From contig JAYGXS010000010.1 in the NCBI GenBank assembly GCA_036362985.1, positions 7,982,963 to 8,046,962 of the forward strand: 64,000 nucleotides of DNA, in the 5' to 3' direction. Shown piece by piece: positions 25,401-33,937 of this stretch. A model generated the notes under the pieces. It was not told the DNA's origin. It made no database searches and saw only the letters and a list, made by a program, of their open reading frames with translations. The translations under genes were made by a program, and so were the position numbers. The stretch comes from Ligula intestinalis. Its lineage: Eukaryota; Platyhelminthes; Cestoda; Diphyllobothriidea; Diphyllobothriidae. Positions within the stretch are counted from its first letter, which is position 1. Each line of letters starts with the position of its first letter.

Positions 25401-26782
25401 GTACGTTAAAAAGTTCGTCTGCTATCTGGAAGGCAATTGGTGTAATAGATCTCGGCCTAAGAGGTTCCGCTAGCGTATTCTTGCTGCTCTGCAATGCTCA
25501 TTAGCCCATAGTGAGGGCCCGCTTATTTATTTTGACAACGTTAACTCATTGGCGTTCCCAGAAGCCAGCTCCCGGACTAACAGACAGGTATCTTGAATAA
25601 GCACCCGCTATTCAATATTGCCAGAACTGCTCAGTCCTACCTGTAAGTTTCAACCCAAATAATTATCATAATAGTGAGGACGATGAACACGTAATATCTT
25701 GTTGAAGACCAACAACGCTCCACAGTGCAAAGTAACACTACAAGCTGCACCGAAATATTCAAAACGTAGGCTGTCAGCCAACAGATTCGCTGACCAAGTG
25801 CATTGCAGAATACCAACCTTTTTTAGTATGATCGATTCTGCCTGCAATGTAGGCTTGGACAAATGGAAACACCTCAATCTCGCTGAGCCCCCCCCCTCAA
25901 TAATATGATAGTAAAAGACTAAGACAAACATAAAGGAACTTGTTAAAGAACGACTTGAAGGTGATGAAAGGGCAAGGTCAAAATAGCATCAGCCTGTCGG
26001 ACAATATGTTCTTTCTAGAGTGAATATGAGTGGTCATTAGTCATTTAATGTAGCTATCCTATTCAAATTCAATAATGGTAGTATCATATTTAGTATATTC
26101 TGCTTGGAGTGCCCAAAATAGAAAAAACTAAGCACTCGCTAAATGATCATGCATGTGGGCACTCGCAATAGAATAGGGAGGCGACCTTTCCTAACTGGAA
26201 AAGATCATATGTTTTTACTTATGCTCGTCGAAATCTACCTTTTTTAAGATATTTTATTGGAATACACGCCGAATATAAACCGAAGTACTGCAGAGCCTCA
26301 GTGCACGCTTTGGACAAAGTGATATTGACTAATAAGTCACAAAAGTAAAGCAGTAAAGAAATGGGCTGCTTACATATGTAAACCGGATTTACTCTTACGA
26401 ACCTGAAACAACTACAGTATGCATAAGTCAAAGTTTTGCGGATAAAAACTCAGAAAAAATTTTATAATGAAAAACAACTAAAATATACTAAATGATGTAC
26501 CTTGCTTTCTCTATCAAGTTCAGTTCGAAGCCATTCAAAATCGCTGTAACGACGGCGTACAGAAGACTCTTTTAGCCTAAACACTGGCAAATTGGTCTGG
26601 GATACTATGATGAAAAATAGGCAACTTACTCGAAGTTTAACTTCGTAGTCAACGTAACGATTCTTCCCCTCACCATGGAGTTCGGGACTACATACGTCGA
26701 TTTCAAGAAAATTGGCTGGAGGTGAGTAAGCATCCTCCAGGGTCTGGTGTTTAGATTCCAGTCGCTGGGTAGCAGACATCAT
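13336..26782 (-). CDS. SNX3: SNX3-like sorting nexin (four exons, full gene span)
   Basis: SNX3 is a small PX-domain protein that binds PtdIns3P on early endosomes and recruits the retromer core to return cargo such as Wntless to the trans-Golgi. Four exons join in phase: 26782-26630, 26596-26501, 21333-21209 and 13441-13336, coding about 160 residues, the family's usual length. The PX signature RRRYSDFEWL, the VPKLPGKAWKRQLPF loop, FIDERRKGLESFIN and NEKCLHMFLQ are all present, so the PtdIns3P-contacting Arg-Tyr, Lys and second Arg positions are kept. Intron 1 is only 33 bases while introns 2 and 3 are 5.2 and 7.8 kb and hold solo LTRs, SINEs and a pogo-like MITE. SNX12 is a close paralog in vertebrates; a single SNX3/12-type gene is expected here. 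Start chosen as the first of two adjacent Met codons. Confidence 0.93.
14001..14046 (+). ncRNA. Degenerate hammerhead-like unit
   Basis: CCGATGCC replaces the CTGATGA core, followed by a weak hairpin, then CCGAAACGTCA. It sits in the same sequence setting (downstream CATCTTCTTCTGAACTGCTT) as the copies at 37528 and 38494, so it is the same terminal-repeat family, mutated. It lies just upstream of the SNX3 last exon, inside intron 3. Confidence 0.45.
14535..15190 (+). repeat. Local direct duplication (about 0.4 kb period)
   Basis: The stretch with CAGGCTGCAATGGCTCCTTC near 14546 recurs as CAGGCTGCAATGCCTCCTTC near 14960. The following blocks (the Arg-rich spacer, then a GGAGTGG/GAGCGAGTG segment near 14720 and 15135) also repeat in the same order. 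Copies have diverged by substitutions and indels. Lies in SNX3 intron 3. No coding function recognised. Confidence 0.55.
15654..15734 (-). repeat. tRNA-like SINE head
   Basis: On the minus strand the ends ACATTCG and CGAATGC pair in 6 of 7 positions, the D arm is GCTC...GGGC, the A box reads TTGCTCAAGTAGG and the B box GGTTCGAATCC is perfect. The 81-base length and long variable region resemble class II (Ser/Leu-type) tRNAs. The anticodon stem does not close properly, so I call it a SINE promoter, not a working tRNA gene. Confidence 0.6.
16146..16226 (+). repeat. tRNA-like SINE head
   Basis: Plus-strand partner of the previous head. A box TAGCTCAAGTAGG fits consensus; the B box is GGTTCAAATCC. 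Ends ACATTCG/CGAATGC pair in 6 of 7 positions. The anticodon arm is irregular, as in the other copy. Confidence 0.6.
16787..17119 (+). mobile_element. Solo LTR, family A, diverged
   Basis: Begins TGTTGCAACGGTAGCC and ends GTGTCTCCTAACA. It shares the internal GCCTTGTGTGGGTCCCCCAA and GAACACGACAAGAAGA blocks of the family. The flanks (AGCTG / GACTG) match only partly, so the target duplication is decayed. Located in SNX3 intron 3. Confidence 0.65.
17125..18272. other. Unassigned intronic sequence
   Basis: SNX3 intron 3. No repeat or gene recognised with confidence; frames are short and motif-free. Confidence 0.4.
18273..18745 (+). mobile_element. Candidate LTR with TATA-like box
   Basis: Starts TGTTGTTGTTGGGACGGCCC and continues as a GC-rich stretch with a TATA-like CCTTAAATATGCAGC near 18546 and a possible polyadenylation signal ATTAAA near 18699. 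The 3' end may be the CTAACACA near 18740, followed by a G-rich run. I did not find a matching target duplication or an internal coding region, so this is tentative. Confidence 0.35.
18746..19791. other. Unassigned intronic sequence
   Basis: SNX3 intron 3. A short stretch near 19130-19190 contains several TTAGGGTT-like units. Otherwise nothing recognised. Confidence 0.4.
19792..20173. mobile_element. Pogo/Tigger-like MITE
   Basis: Terminal inverted repeats CAGTAGTCGCCGGTTATTAA and (reverse complement) CAGTAGTCGCCGGCTATTAA, flanked by TA on both sides (19790-19791 and 20174-20175), the TA target duplication of the Tc1/mariner/pogo superfamily. At 382 bases it lacks the coding part found in the related copy at 50956-51681; shared blocks lie at both ends. 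It is therefore an internal-deletion derivative. Lies in SNX3 intron 3. Confidence 0.85.
20309..20704 (+). pseudogene. Penelope-like element fragment, RT-to-GIY-YIG linker
   Basis: A 131-residue open frame. The middle (IQDLLRENGYPDRFI, then VEKKTLFFKVPFQGD and LLSRRLSRTVSRTF) matches the conserved stretch of flatworm Penelope-like proteins between the reverse transcriptase and the C-terminal GIY-YIG nuclease. The first 25 or so residues have no clear match, and the end (PSPRKHPSLTDSF) drifts before the nuclease. A fragment, not a gene. Sits in SNX3 intron 3 on the opposite strand. Confidence 0.65.
21209..21333 (-). CDS. SNX3: SNX3 exon 3
   Basis: Acceptor CATCTAG above 21333, donor GTAAGTTG below 21209. 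Encodes IIVPKLPGKAWKRQLPF, then FRADDGLFDSEFIDERRKGL and ESFIN, leaving AA for the Lys codon finished by exon 4. Covers the PX-domain Pro-rich loop and the membrane-contacting Arg. Confidence 0.95.
21740..22085 (-). mobile_element. Solo LTR, family A
   Basis: Minus strand TGTTGTAAACGTAGCC to GGGCCCTAACA. Flanks ACGCA (21735-21739) and ACGCG (22086-22090) match in four of five bases. Very similar to the copy at 9768, including the shared plus-strand open frame that starts MSHKANEVAPY. Lies in SNX3 intron 2 (21334-26500). Confidence 0.75.
22595..22665 (+). mobile_element. Solo LTR family A, 5' fragment
   Basis: TGTTGTAAATGTGGCCAGAG and the following GATATCGCCATCTAATTACG match the first 70 or so bases of the family. 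Similarity ends after CACAAGGAAGATGG. Truncated copy. Confidence 0.6.
22822..22867 (+). ncRNA. Hammerhead ribozyme, Penelope type (intact site)
   Basis: TTGTCT, then the CTGATGA core (22828-22834), helix II ATCCG-CGA-CGGAT, then GAAACGTC and AGGCGA. AGGCGA pairs with TTGTCT over six positions (A-U, G-C, G-U, C-G, G-U, A-U), so helix I closes. Helix III is the self-complementary ACGT typical of minimal Penelope hammerheads. The GTC triplet is intact, with cleavage expected after 22861. Downstream come AAAAGTATTGTCC and AATTACTTCCTGGGACTCGC (to about 22945), shared with the other copies. In SNX3 intron 2. Confidence 0.75.
22946..26500. other. Unassigned part of SNX3 intron 2
   Basis: No gene recognised. 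The longest frame is 168 residues on the minus strand (23096-23602), without a known motif; plus-strand frames over the same stretch are broken. I could not place it in a repeat family. Nothing else of note to 26500. Confidence 0.4.
26501..26596 (-). CDS. SNX3: SNX3 exon 2
   Basis: Acceptor TATCCCAG above 26596, donor GTACATC below 26501. Encodes TNLPVFRLKESSVRRRYSDF then EWLRTELDRESK, the core of the PX domain with the PtdIns3P-binding R-R-Y-S motif. Phase 0 at both ends. Confidence 0.95.
26630..26782 (-). CDS. SNX3: SNX3 exon 1 (start)
   Basis: Starts with two adjacent Met codons (26782 and 26779). DAYSPPANFLEIDV and YVDYEVKLR match the N-terminal part of SNX3. Donor GTAAGTTG follows 26630; the intron to exon 2 is 33 bases. 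The first ATG has A at -2 and G at -3, acceptable for initiation. Confidence 0.93.
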
Positions 26783-27255
26783 TCCTACAGCTACACACAA
26801 CCGTTGAAATTATCACGAAACCGTAATGCACTTGTGATAAATTAAAACAACCCAAAACTAAAAACCGCACTGGATTTTCCGCTTCTGGGTATTTCTTTGC
26901 TCTTCCTCGAAGAGACCGACGCAGCTTACGACTGGGTTTGAGGAATGAATAGTTCTAAACACAATCCAAAGACACCTTTTCCTGTATTAACCATATGAGG
27001 AGTGCTGTCCGTCTTAGAAGAAGTAGTCCTTATACCAGTTACTTATCATTCGTCTATCGAAAATTCGTTTTGAGAGAAGCTAATGTATGGCGATTTCTTC
27101 ACAGCAGTCATTTTGATTAGAGATGTGAAATTAGTCATGCCCTGCTGAACAAATGCATTGAATGACCCTTCTGTACCAATGGGGAGTTCAAAGGTATTTA
27201 CCTACACTTCCCTCAATAAAACCTGACCCAACCTGCTGTGAAACTAAACGGTGAA
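26783..27255. promoter_or_regulatory. Upstream region of SNX3
   Basis: The SNX3 promoter and 5' UTR should lie here, above the start codon at 26782. I see no clear TATA box or other element that I would stake a position on. Confidence 0.35.
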
Positions 27256-28345
27256 GGTGCTATGCACAACGCATAAGAGGGTGTCTGAGATTTCAGATAC
27301 TTTACACCCCCAAAAACTACCCGCCTCCTTCTTCCAAGCGTCAAGGTTGGCGATCGCCATCATTGTGAACATCTATCACCAGTTCCTTCTGATTTGTGCC
27401 GACACCATTCTGCGACTTACGAATGTCCTTTCTGGTCCTAAAACGTTAGTTCGAGCTATTCGCGGATGCCCTCACTGTTTTTGATACTATGAGGGCTGCG
27501 CTAGACAATGACACACTTTTAACACCCTATAATCCCCCAATGCCCTCCTTTCGCCTGCAGTTGACGCCTCCAATCTTGCAGTCGGTGCAGTTCTTCAACA
27601 GCCATTTGCTAGTTCGAGCTTTCTTCTGCAGGAAATTAAAGCACCCCCAATCACATTACAGCACATTTGGCCGGGAAACTATTCCGAAACTATGTTGAAG
27701 ACGGAGATTTCATTGGCTTCTCCAATCAGAAGACCCTTTCCTACGCCTGAAAGGCACACTATGACAAGGTGAGCCACTGGGAGCTTCGAAAAGTGGACTA
27801 AATCCTGCAGTTCAACTTAAGTGTCCGCTCCATAGACGGGTCACACAATGAGTTCAATGACGCAGTGTCCAGACCCAAAATTGTCATCTGCAACTAACTC
27901 CCGGCGTCGACCTAGCTGAGAAGGCTGTTGTTGGTGTGAGTTGTAACAATGACGTTTTCGGATTCCATCTAGAGGAATTTGCAATGATTGCTGAAAACGA
28001 CATCATTTTCTGCGACGTCTCTACCGCATCATATAGTTCATTTGTGCCACCATCTCTTTGCCACAAATTTTTTTCCTTGCCCGCCCATTTCACCCATGGA
28101 GTTGATCCGCCGACAAACGGGTTTCAGACCGATTCGTCTGGCCTAGGGTGCGCAAGGACCTCAAAGCTTAAGTTGTTAACGTGGCAAGGTCAACCGGCAC
28201 AACAGCCCTGGTATAAAGTTCCTCTACGTCATCATGAATGATGTTGAGTCCTTGGCTATGCAAAATAATTGGGCCCATCTTCTCAGGTGCGTGAATCGAT
28301 TCACCCAGAGACTACCTATCTGCATATCTTTCTGAACTCATGTAG
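27256..28345 (+). pseudogene. Ty3/gypsy pol remnant (RT end, RNase H, integrase start)
   Basis: Pieces of a gypsy polyprotein in order but in shifting frames: VNIYHQFLLICADTILRLTN near 27358-27417 (end of the RT/connection region), VGAVLQQPF near 27580 (RNase H start), SIDGSHNEFNDAVSRP near 27829-27876 (RNase H end with the HIDG-x-N-x-x-x-D-x-x-SRP motif), FCDVSTASYSSFVPPSLCHK near 28009-28070 (integrase zinc-binding region), and CVNRFTQRLPI near 28288-28320 (start of the integrase core). Many frame breaks and no LTRs in sight, so dead. It abuts the CR1-like element that begins about 28346. Confidence 0.75.
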
Positions 28346-30650
28346 ATCGTTGCTAATAAAATGCTGGAATTCGTGCCCACTAAAATTGCGAAACCCTACA
28401 AACCAGAACCGACCGTCTCTCATTGTCTTTTGCCCAGACTAAAGAAATTGAGGAGGCAGCTGAAAGATCGATCTACTAGTTCGCTGTCTGTGCATCTAAG
28501 GATCACAGAGATCTTCGAATTAGCGTCACAGATTCGTCTTGCGCGTGACCAGCCCAGGGAATCTTGCGCCCTGAGTGAGTTATACTCTGCAAAATCGGTT
28601 GCACAACTGTTTTGTCGTAGTTCCTCCGCAAAACGAGGAATTGAAATGCCCCCATTGCTCAATGAAAATAAAACATTGGTACTGGATGAGTCTGATAAGG
28701 CTGAATTATTCAATGCTTGCTTTGCGAAGCATTTTACGGCAGAATCCGAACCGGTCCCGTCGTTTCAACCATACTCAGACAATACTCTCGGGAACATTGA
28801 TTTTTCCATAGAATTAATTCGCAAGCATATAATTTGTCTCAAAAACTCGCACTCTTCGGAAACTGATGGTATCCCCAATTCAGTTATCAAAAGAGTGTTG
28901 ACCTTTTCCTATTTACTTAGCCATATATTTTCAGTCTATCTCTTAAATGGTTTCGTTCCTGACACTTGGAAGACATCAATTATTCTTCTAGTCTTTAAAT
29001 CAGGATCTCGTTCAGACATAAATAACTACCGCGGTATTCATAAACCCCGGCCCTAGCTAAGCTTCTGGAGAAGATAATTCTTAATCAAATTCTCGATTTT
29101 TGCCTAAAAAATAAGCTCTCAAGCGACTCGCAGCATGGTTTTCTACACGGAAGATCATGCGAGGCGTCTCACTTACCTTTTCTTAACCACGTCACTTCCC
29201 TCCGTAACGAGCGGCAACCCGTGGCTGTTATCTACTTTGACCTGAGCAAAGCCTTCGACAAGGTACCGCACAGACGGCTTCTGGTAAAATTGGAAGCCAT
29301 TGGCATCCGTTCCCCTCTCCTCGACTTCATCGGTTCCTACTTGTCTAACCGCAGCCAGAAGGTCCTGGTAGGGGATAGTTACTCCACTGCTCATCTGATC
29401 ATGAGTGGCGTTTTTCAAGGCACTGTCTTGGGTCCTTTACTCTTCATTCTATAGATAAACGAAATTTTGACTGTTCTAAAAAATTGACACAATCTCATTT
29501 ATGCAGACGACCTCAAATGCATATACTCATTTTCTAAGGACACGGCAACTATGTGCGTTGATAAAATAAATGCGGACCTACTTACACTCTCACGTTGGAG
29601 TGCTACCTGTCTGTTGGAATTCTCTCCATCCAAGTGTAGTTTCATGTGTTTCGGTCCCGCCAAGCTTCCCCGTCCCCTAGTCTTTCAAAATAATCCACTT
29701 TTAGAACGACCAACTATAAAAGACTTAGGTCTAAGCTACACAAGTAAACTAGCATTGTCGCCTCATGTGGATCGAATATCTGCGAAGGCAGCACAGATAT
29801 GTGGTTTTATATCACACAATTTCATCCTCCTGGAAATAAAGTAATTACTTTATCGCATGTATATTCTACCCATCCTAAAAGATTGCTGTCCCCTTTTTGG
29901 TCTAATGAATGCTTCTGACCGCGGTAAGATTGAAAATGTACAGAGGGTATTTACTCGCAAAATATTCGTTCTTCCTCGATCCACTACTTCTTATTTGGAG
30001 AGATGTCAGTTAGCGAACATGACATTTCTTTGCGTCAGAAGACTCGAAGCGGGCCTCTGTTTCCTCTTTCGCGTTAACTCTACCCCTAACCTTCCAGGAA
30101 TCAACGCTCTCATTCCCGCAGATAGACCTTATGCCACTCGTAATTCCTCCAGGATAATTGCAACCCCCTTTAGCTCCACTTCGAACCATTCTCACTTCTT
30201 TGCCTCNNNNNNNNNNNNNNNNNNNNNNNNNNNNNNNNNNNNNNNNNNNNNNNNNNNNNNNNNNNNNNNNNNNNNNNNNNNNNNNNNNNNNNNNNNNNNN
30301 NNNNNNNNNNNNNNNNNNNNNNNNNNNNNNNNNNNNNNNNNNNNNNNNNNNNNNNNNNNNNNNNNNNNNNNNNNNNNNNNNNNNNNNNNNNNNNNNNNNN
30401 NNNNNNNNNNNNNNNNNNNNNNNNNNNNNNNNNNNNNNNNNNNNNNNNNNNNNNNNNNNNNNNNNNNNNNNNNNNNNNNNNNNNNNNNNNNNNNNNNNNN
30501 NNNNNNNNNNNNNNNNNNNNNNNNNNNNNNNNNNNNNNNNNNNNNNNNNNNNNNNNNNNNNNNNNNNNNNNNNNNNNNNNNNNNNNNNNNNNNNNNNNNN
30601 NNNNNNCTGGACTCCGCAGTCTACAAGGTCGCATCTCCGGCGTTTCGTTG
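28346..30650 (+). mobile_element. CR1/Jockey-like retrotransposon, degenerate, with assembly gap
   Basis: A plus-strand non-LTR element without its endonuclease. Linker and RT start at 28361-29056 (NDIN-type block SDINNYRGI). RT blocks: VIYFDLSKAFDKVPHRRLL near 29226-29282, SGVFQGTVLGPLLF near 29404-29445, and an intact LIYADD box near 29498-29515. The C-terminal thumb and tail continue at 29551-29844 and 29857-30206 before a 400-base run of N. Codons for LDSAVYKVASPAF follow the gap. In-frame stops and shifts (for example after 29056 and at 29452) show it is inactive despite the intact YADD. Confidence 0.8.
30207..30606. other. Assembly gap (400 N)
   Basis: A run of 400 N. Nothing can be said about its content beyond that it interrupts the C-terminal part of the CR1-like element. 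Confidence 0.99.
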
Positions 30651-32284
30651 ATGATCAGGTGACCTCTGCCATTCACTCTCTTTTCGACCATGTTGTCCGC
30701 GATGGCCTCCTCCGGTCTCACCTCCCTGATGGTTGATCATGAAGCCAGTCGGGCGTTGTTACAGTGGTGAAGGACAGCCTCTGCTATTATATGATTTCTC
30801 CGATTACAAGAAGCGTTTCCAACCCTCATACATTCTCATCAACAGTCCTGCCTCATTTGAACAACAATCAATCCTCTCAACCAGCCCCCTTAATTTTGTT
30901 GAAGCAGTTATTTCTCCTACGTTTTGTTTTTTGAAGCGGGGGTTCGCTGAACTCCGCCCCAGCTTTAATGGTAGGAGTTTATTTCACTGCTTCCTCCTTA
31001 GTTCACCATACTATTCAGAGAGTGTTGACTACTATTTTAAAACGACGATATGTTGGTGAAAATGAATTGATCTACCAACACTACTAAACGCTCCCGCTGC
31101 CTATGTGGTTGTTTCACGGAGAGCAGCATTTATCAACTTTGTATTTATATTTCCAAAGCACTAAGTTTGCAATGACGAGGCCGCCGGGCCTAACATATAA
31201 AATTTATTATTATTATAAGGTCGAGGCTTCCACGTTGGTAATGGCTTTCTTCGGTCGTTGTTTACCATCGCTAGCGTCCGCTCCGACATTGCGACCGATC
31301 ACAGTACCCAGTTTTAGTCGAGCAGTGTCCGGTCTTCCGTCTATTTTATAGCACGACAGTCTAACACCTAGCTGCCACCGGATGAGGGGAACGATTTCGC
31401 ACCGACCGAAGGCCTCCCTACACATCGCAAATGATCCGAAGAACTTCCTCTTTTTGTCCTCTCCGCTCTAAAATCGGACCTTGCCTGCTTCGCCGCTGAC
31501 CAGCTCTTCGGTGTCACTGTGCGACTTCTTTGTAAACCGAATTCGCCTTCCTCTCAAGCTGTGAGTGAGCTGCCTACCAAACTCCCGCATAGCCTCCGGA
31601 AATTTTCGCGGACGCTATCTCCGGTCCCACTCAGATCCGCTATCTCCTAGTCTTATCTCGAAAAAACTTGGTCATATTCCCGAATTGGTCCGTTCACATC
31701 AGTTGCTATCTCCTCGATACTGTGCTCTGGTTTTTCTCCATGCTTGTCTCAAAAAGAAATTTCCTTGACGTCTTGCATTTCACCCATCTGTAAGTGGTAG
31801 CGGCTAATCCACTGAGTCATTTTGCACAACTCCATCTATATCCTTAAACAGGTGACGCATAAACAAAGTGCACACCTGTACTTACATGTTGATCGATTTT
31901 CTGTTTAAGCTTGAGGGCCCTATCATTTCTACGTTGAAGAATCTGACTACGCGTGCCACAGATGTTCCTGCCGCTTATAGAGGGCCAAGATTTTACAACT
32001 GGGAGTGCCAAAGAGGCCGCATTCAGAAGGCTTTAGTGAAGTCCGACTAGTGCCATGAGAGGAAGTGCGACTGTCAGCTGACAGTCTTTTGAACCGCGGC
32101 ATCTAGCGCACTGTGATGGATTGTTCCAATTGAGGAATATATGTTGAGAGTAGAACTCCCCATCTCTCCCCTTACAAAGACACTAGTCTATTTTTGAAGG
32201 TCACCAGTTTGGCATCTGCAGCGCCACAAGCCGACGTCCTCCCTACGCGCCGTATTACCCCGGACAAAGGATCCCATACCCAGG
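30651..32284. other. Unassigned sequence
   Basis: No gene recognised. The 30733-31059 frame and those to 31770 carry no motif that I know. A short ATT/ATA run sits at about 31200-31216. Confidence 0.4.
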
Positions 32285-32625
32285 GAACATCAAAACAACG
32301 CCATTTACCGTGTCCCGTGCTCAAATTTTCGTATTGGTCACATTGGTCGAAAACTTTTGACTCGTATGAACGAACACAGGCCAGCCAGCGGCCACCAAGA
32401 CCCCCTATCTCTTGTGTTTACGCACACTGTTGATTGTGATAGTCGTTTCAATTAGGAAGACACTGAATTGGTCGCGATGGCTAACACTAAACAGGCATGA
32501 GAATTCATCGAAGCGTGGTGCTCTAATGCGGACAGCATAAACAGACATGTTGAACTTCGGGTTCACTACGAGGCCATCGATCAAAGTGGACCGACCGGCG
32601 TCCACCCTAACGATAACAGCTCTTG
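32285..32625 (+). pseudogene. Penelope-like C-terminal GIY-YIG nuclease remnant
   Basis: One frame reads NNAIYRVPCSNFRIGHIGRK (the GIY-YIG core, here degenerate as the R-I-G-H-I-G stretch), then LLTRMNEHRPA, a stop, VAMANTKQA, a second stop, and EFIEAWCSNADSINRHVEL. The last block is the conserved end of flatworm Penelope-like proteins (F-x-E-AW-x-S-x-x-x-SINRH). Two stops and altered nuclease residues make it inactive. May be part of the same decayed element as the preceding unassigned stretch. Confidence 0.7.
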
Positions 32626-33771
32626 GTGCATGCTGACCTTCATCTGTAGGTCATAGTCTCCTACCACCAACTCTCCCCTCTGCCAGGACACAGTGAGTCA
32701 CACCCGAGGCCCCATTCACCTCGGCTCACGTCTGACAGTCACCACAACACGCTGCGCACCACCCCCTCGCAAGGTCGTCTGTACTTATCTCTGTCTGCGG
32801 CCTTAAATATCAGTGTAACAAACGCACCTCTCAGTTTTCATTTCGTCTGATGATAAGCCAGAGATAAATGCTTGAAAATTTAAGAGAAAATCGCTACTTT
32901 CCGAAGAGCATTCCCTTTTCATTTTATGACCTCGGAATGCATACTACTGCTATTCAAACTTACATTCATTTCCATGTAATAAATACAATCAAATTCATCA
33001 ACAGAAACTCATGTTGCACAGAATATTGATGTTGAGAGAAATTAAACTTTATATTGGCGTACCCAACGAAAAAAAGAGAAATTCGACTTTATATTGACAG
33101 AATTTAACGAAAAAGGGAAAGTCGGGTTACTGGAAATGTAATTTTTATTTTAAGTCAAAGACAAGAAGGGCCTCCAAGGATAGTCCTGCTGAATATTCTT
33201 CCAATGTCTTGTTTATTCGAGACTCGATAGCGTCAGCCTGTTTAGCCACTCAAATCCTCCGGACGTGGGACTTTAACTGTAAATAAGGCGGCCAATACGT
33301 AGATTGTCGAGCATGTCAAATAGAGCCTAAAGTAAAAGTATTCTCATCACGGTCGATCGTTATAATAGATACAAATTTAAGTCTCTACATCGCAAAAGTA
33401 TTTTCCGCTCTCCATCCTTGCACATGCAGGGGGATAGAACCCGGCGAGAAATGAAGAAGAGTTATGCTCGTCATTTCGTTGCAGTGGCTCATACATGCCA
33501 GTAAGTTAAAGTGCCGTAAAAACAATAAACAATAAACAAAATTGCTGCTGAGGAGCAACCAACCGACCTACTAGCGGCAGACGCAGAAAAGGCAAAACAG
33601 AGTCATGCATAAGAAATACACTGTAAGCCAAAATAAGCAAACAAAAGTACAGACAAAATCACAGGTGCAAAGGGAAATATGGAGCTGGGTTATAGTCTGC
33701 CACAAATTGCGATGCAGTGGAACTTTCAAATAGACGGGTTACTGCCAGACTTTGTTGTACAGCAAACAGCA
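32626..33771. other. Unassigned sequence; 3' flank of VPS51
   Basis: The VPS51 3' UTR should lie in the upper part, just below 33772 on the minus strand. No clear repeat is seen. Confidence 0.4.
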
Positions 33772-33937
33772 TCAACGACCTAAAAGAGAAGGCATCGAGA
33801 TTACCAATTTACCGGACGAAAAGGACGTCAAAAACACAAGAAATGGACAGCAACGTACACTGTCGTCCATCAGCTCCGGTTCAATACACCTCTGGACGAC
33901 GCTGCTCAGGACATCCTCGAGTACGGCCTGCAATTGC
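33772..33937 (-). CDS. VPS51: VPS51 exon 14 (C-terminus)
   Basis: Acceptor CATTGTGCAG above 33937; its first base completes a Lys codon with the AA of exon 13. Encodes [20 protein letters not shown] and ELMDDSVRC, matching the C-terminal helix of VPS51, then runs to a stop at 33772. The final 25 or so residues (from CPFLVFL) have no obvious match; a GT near the end could instead be a donor to an unseen last exon. Confidence 0.8.

Noticed and set aside
29857..30736. Long frames across 30207-30606
   Set aside because: They exist only because the N run has no stops; the flanking residues belong to the CR1-like element.
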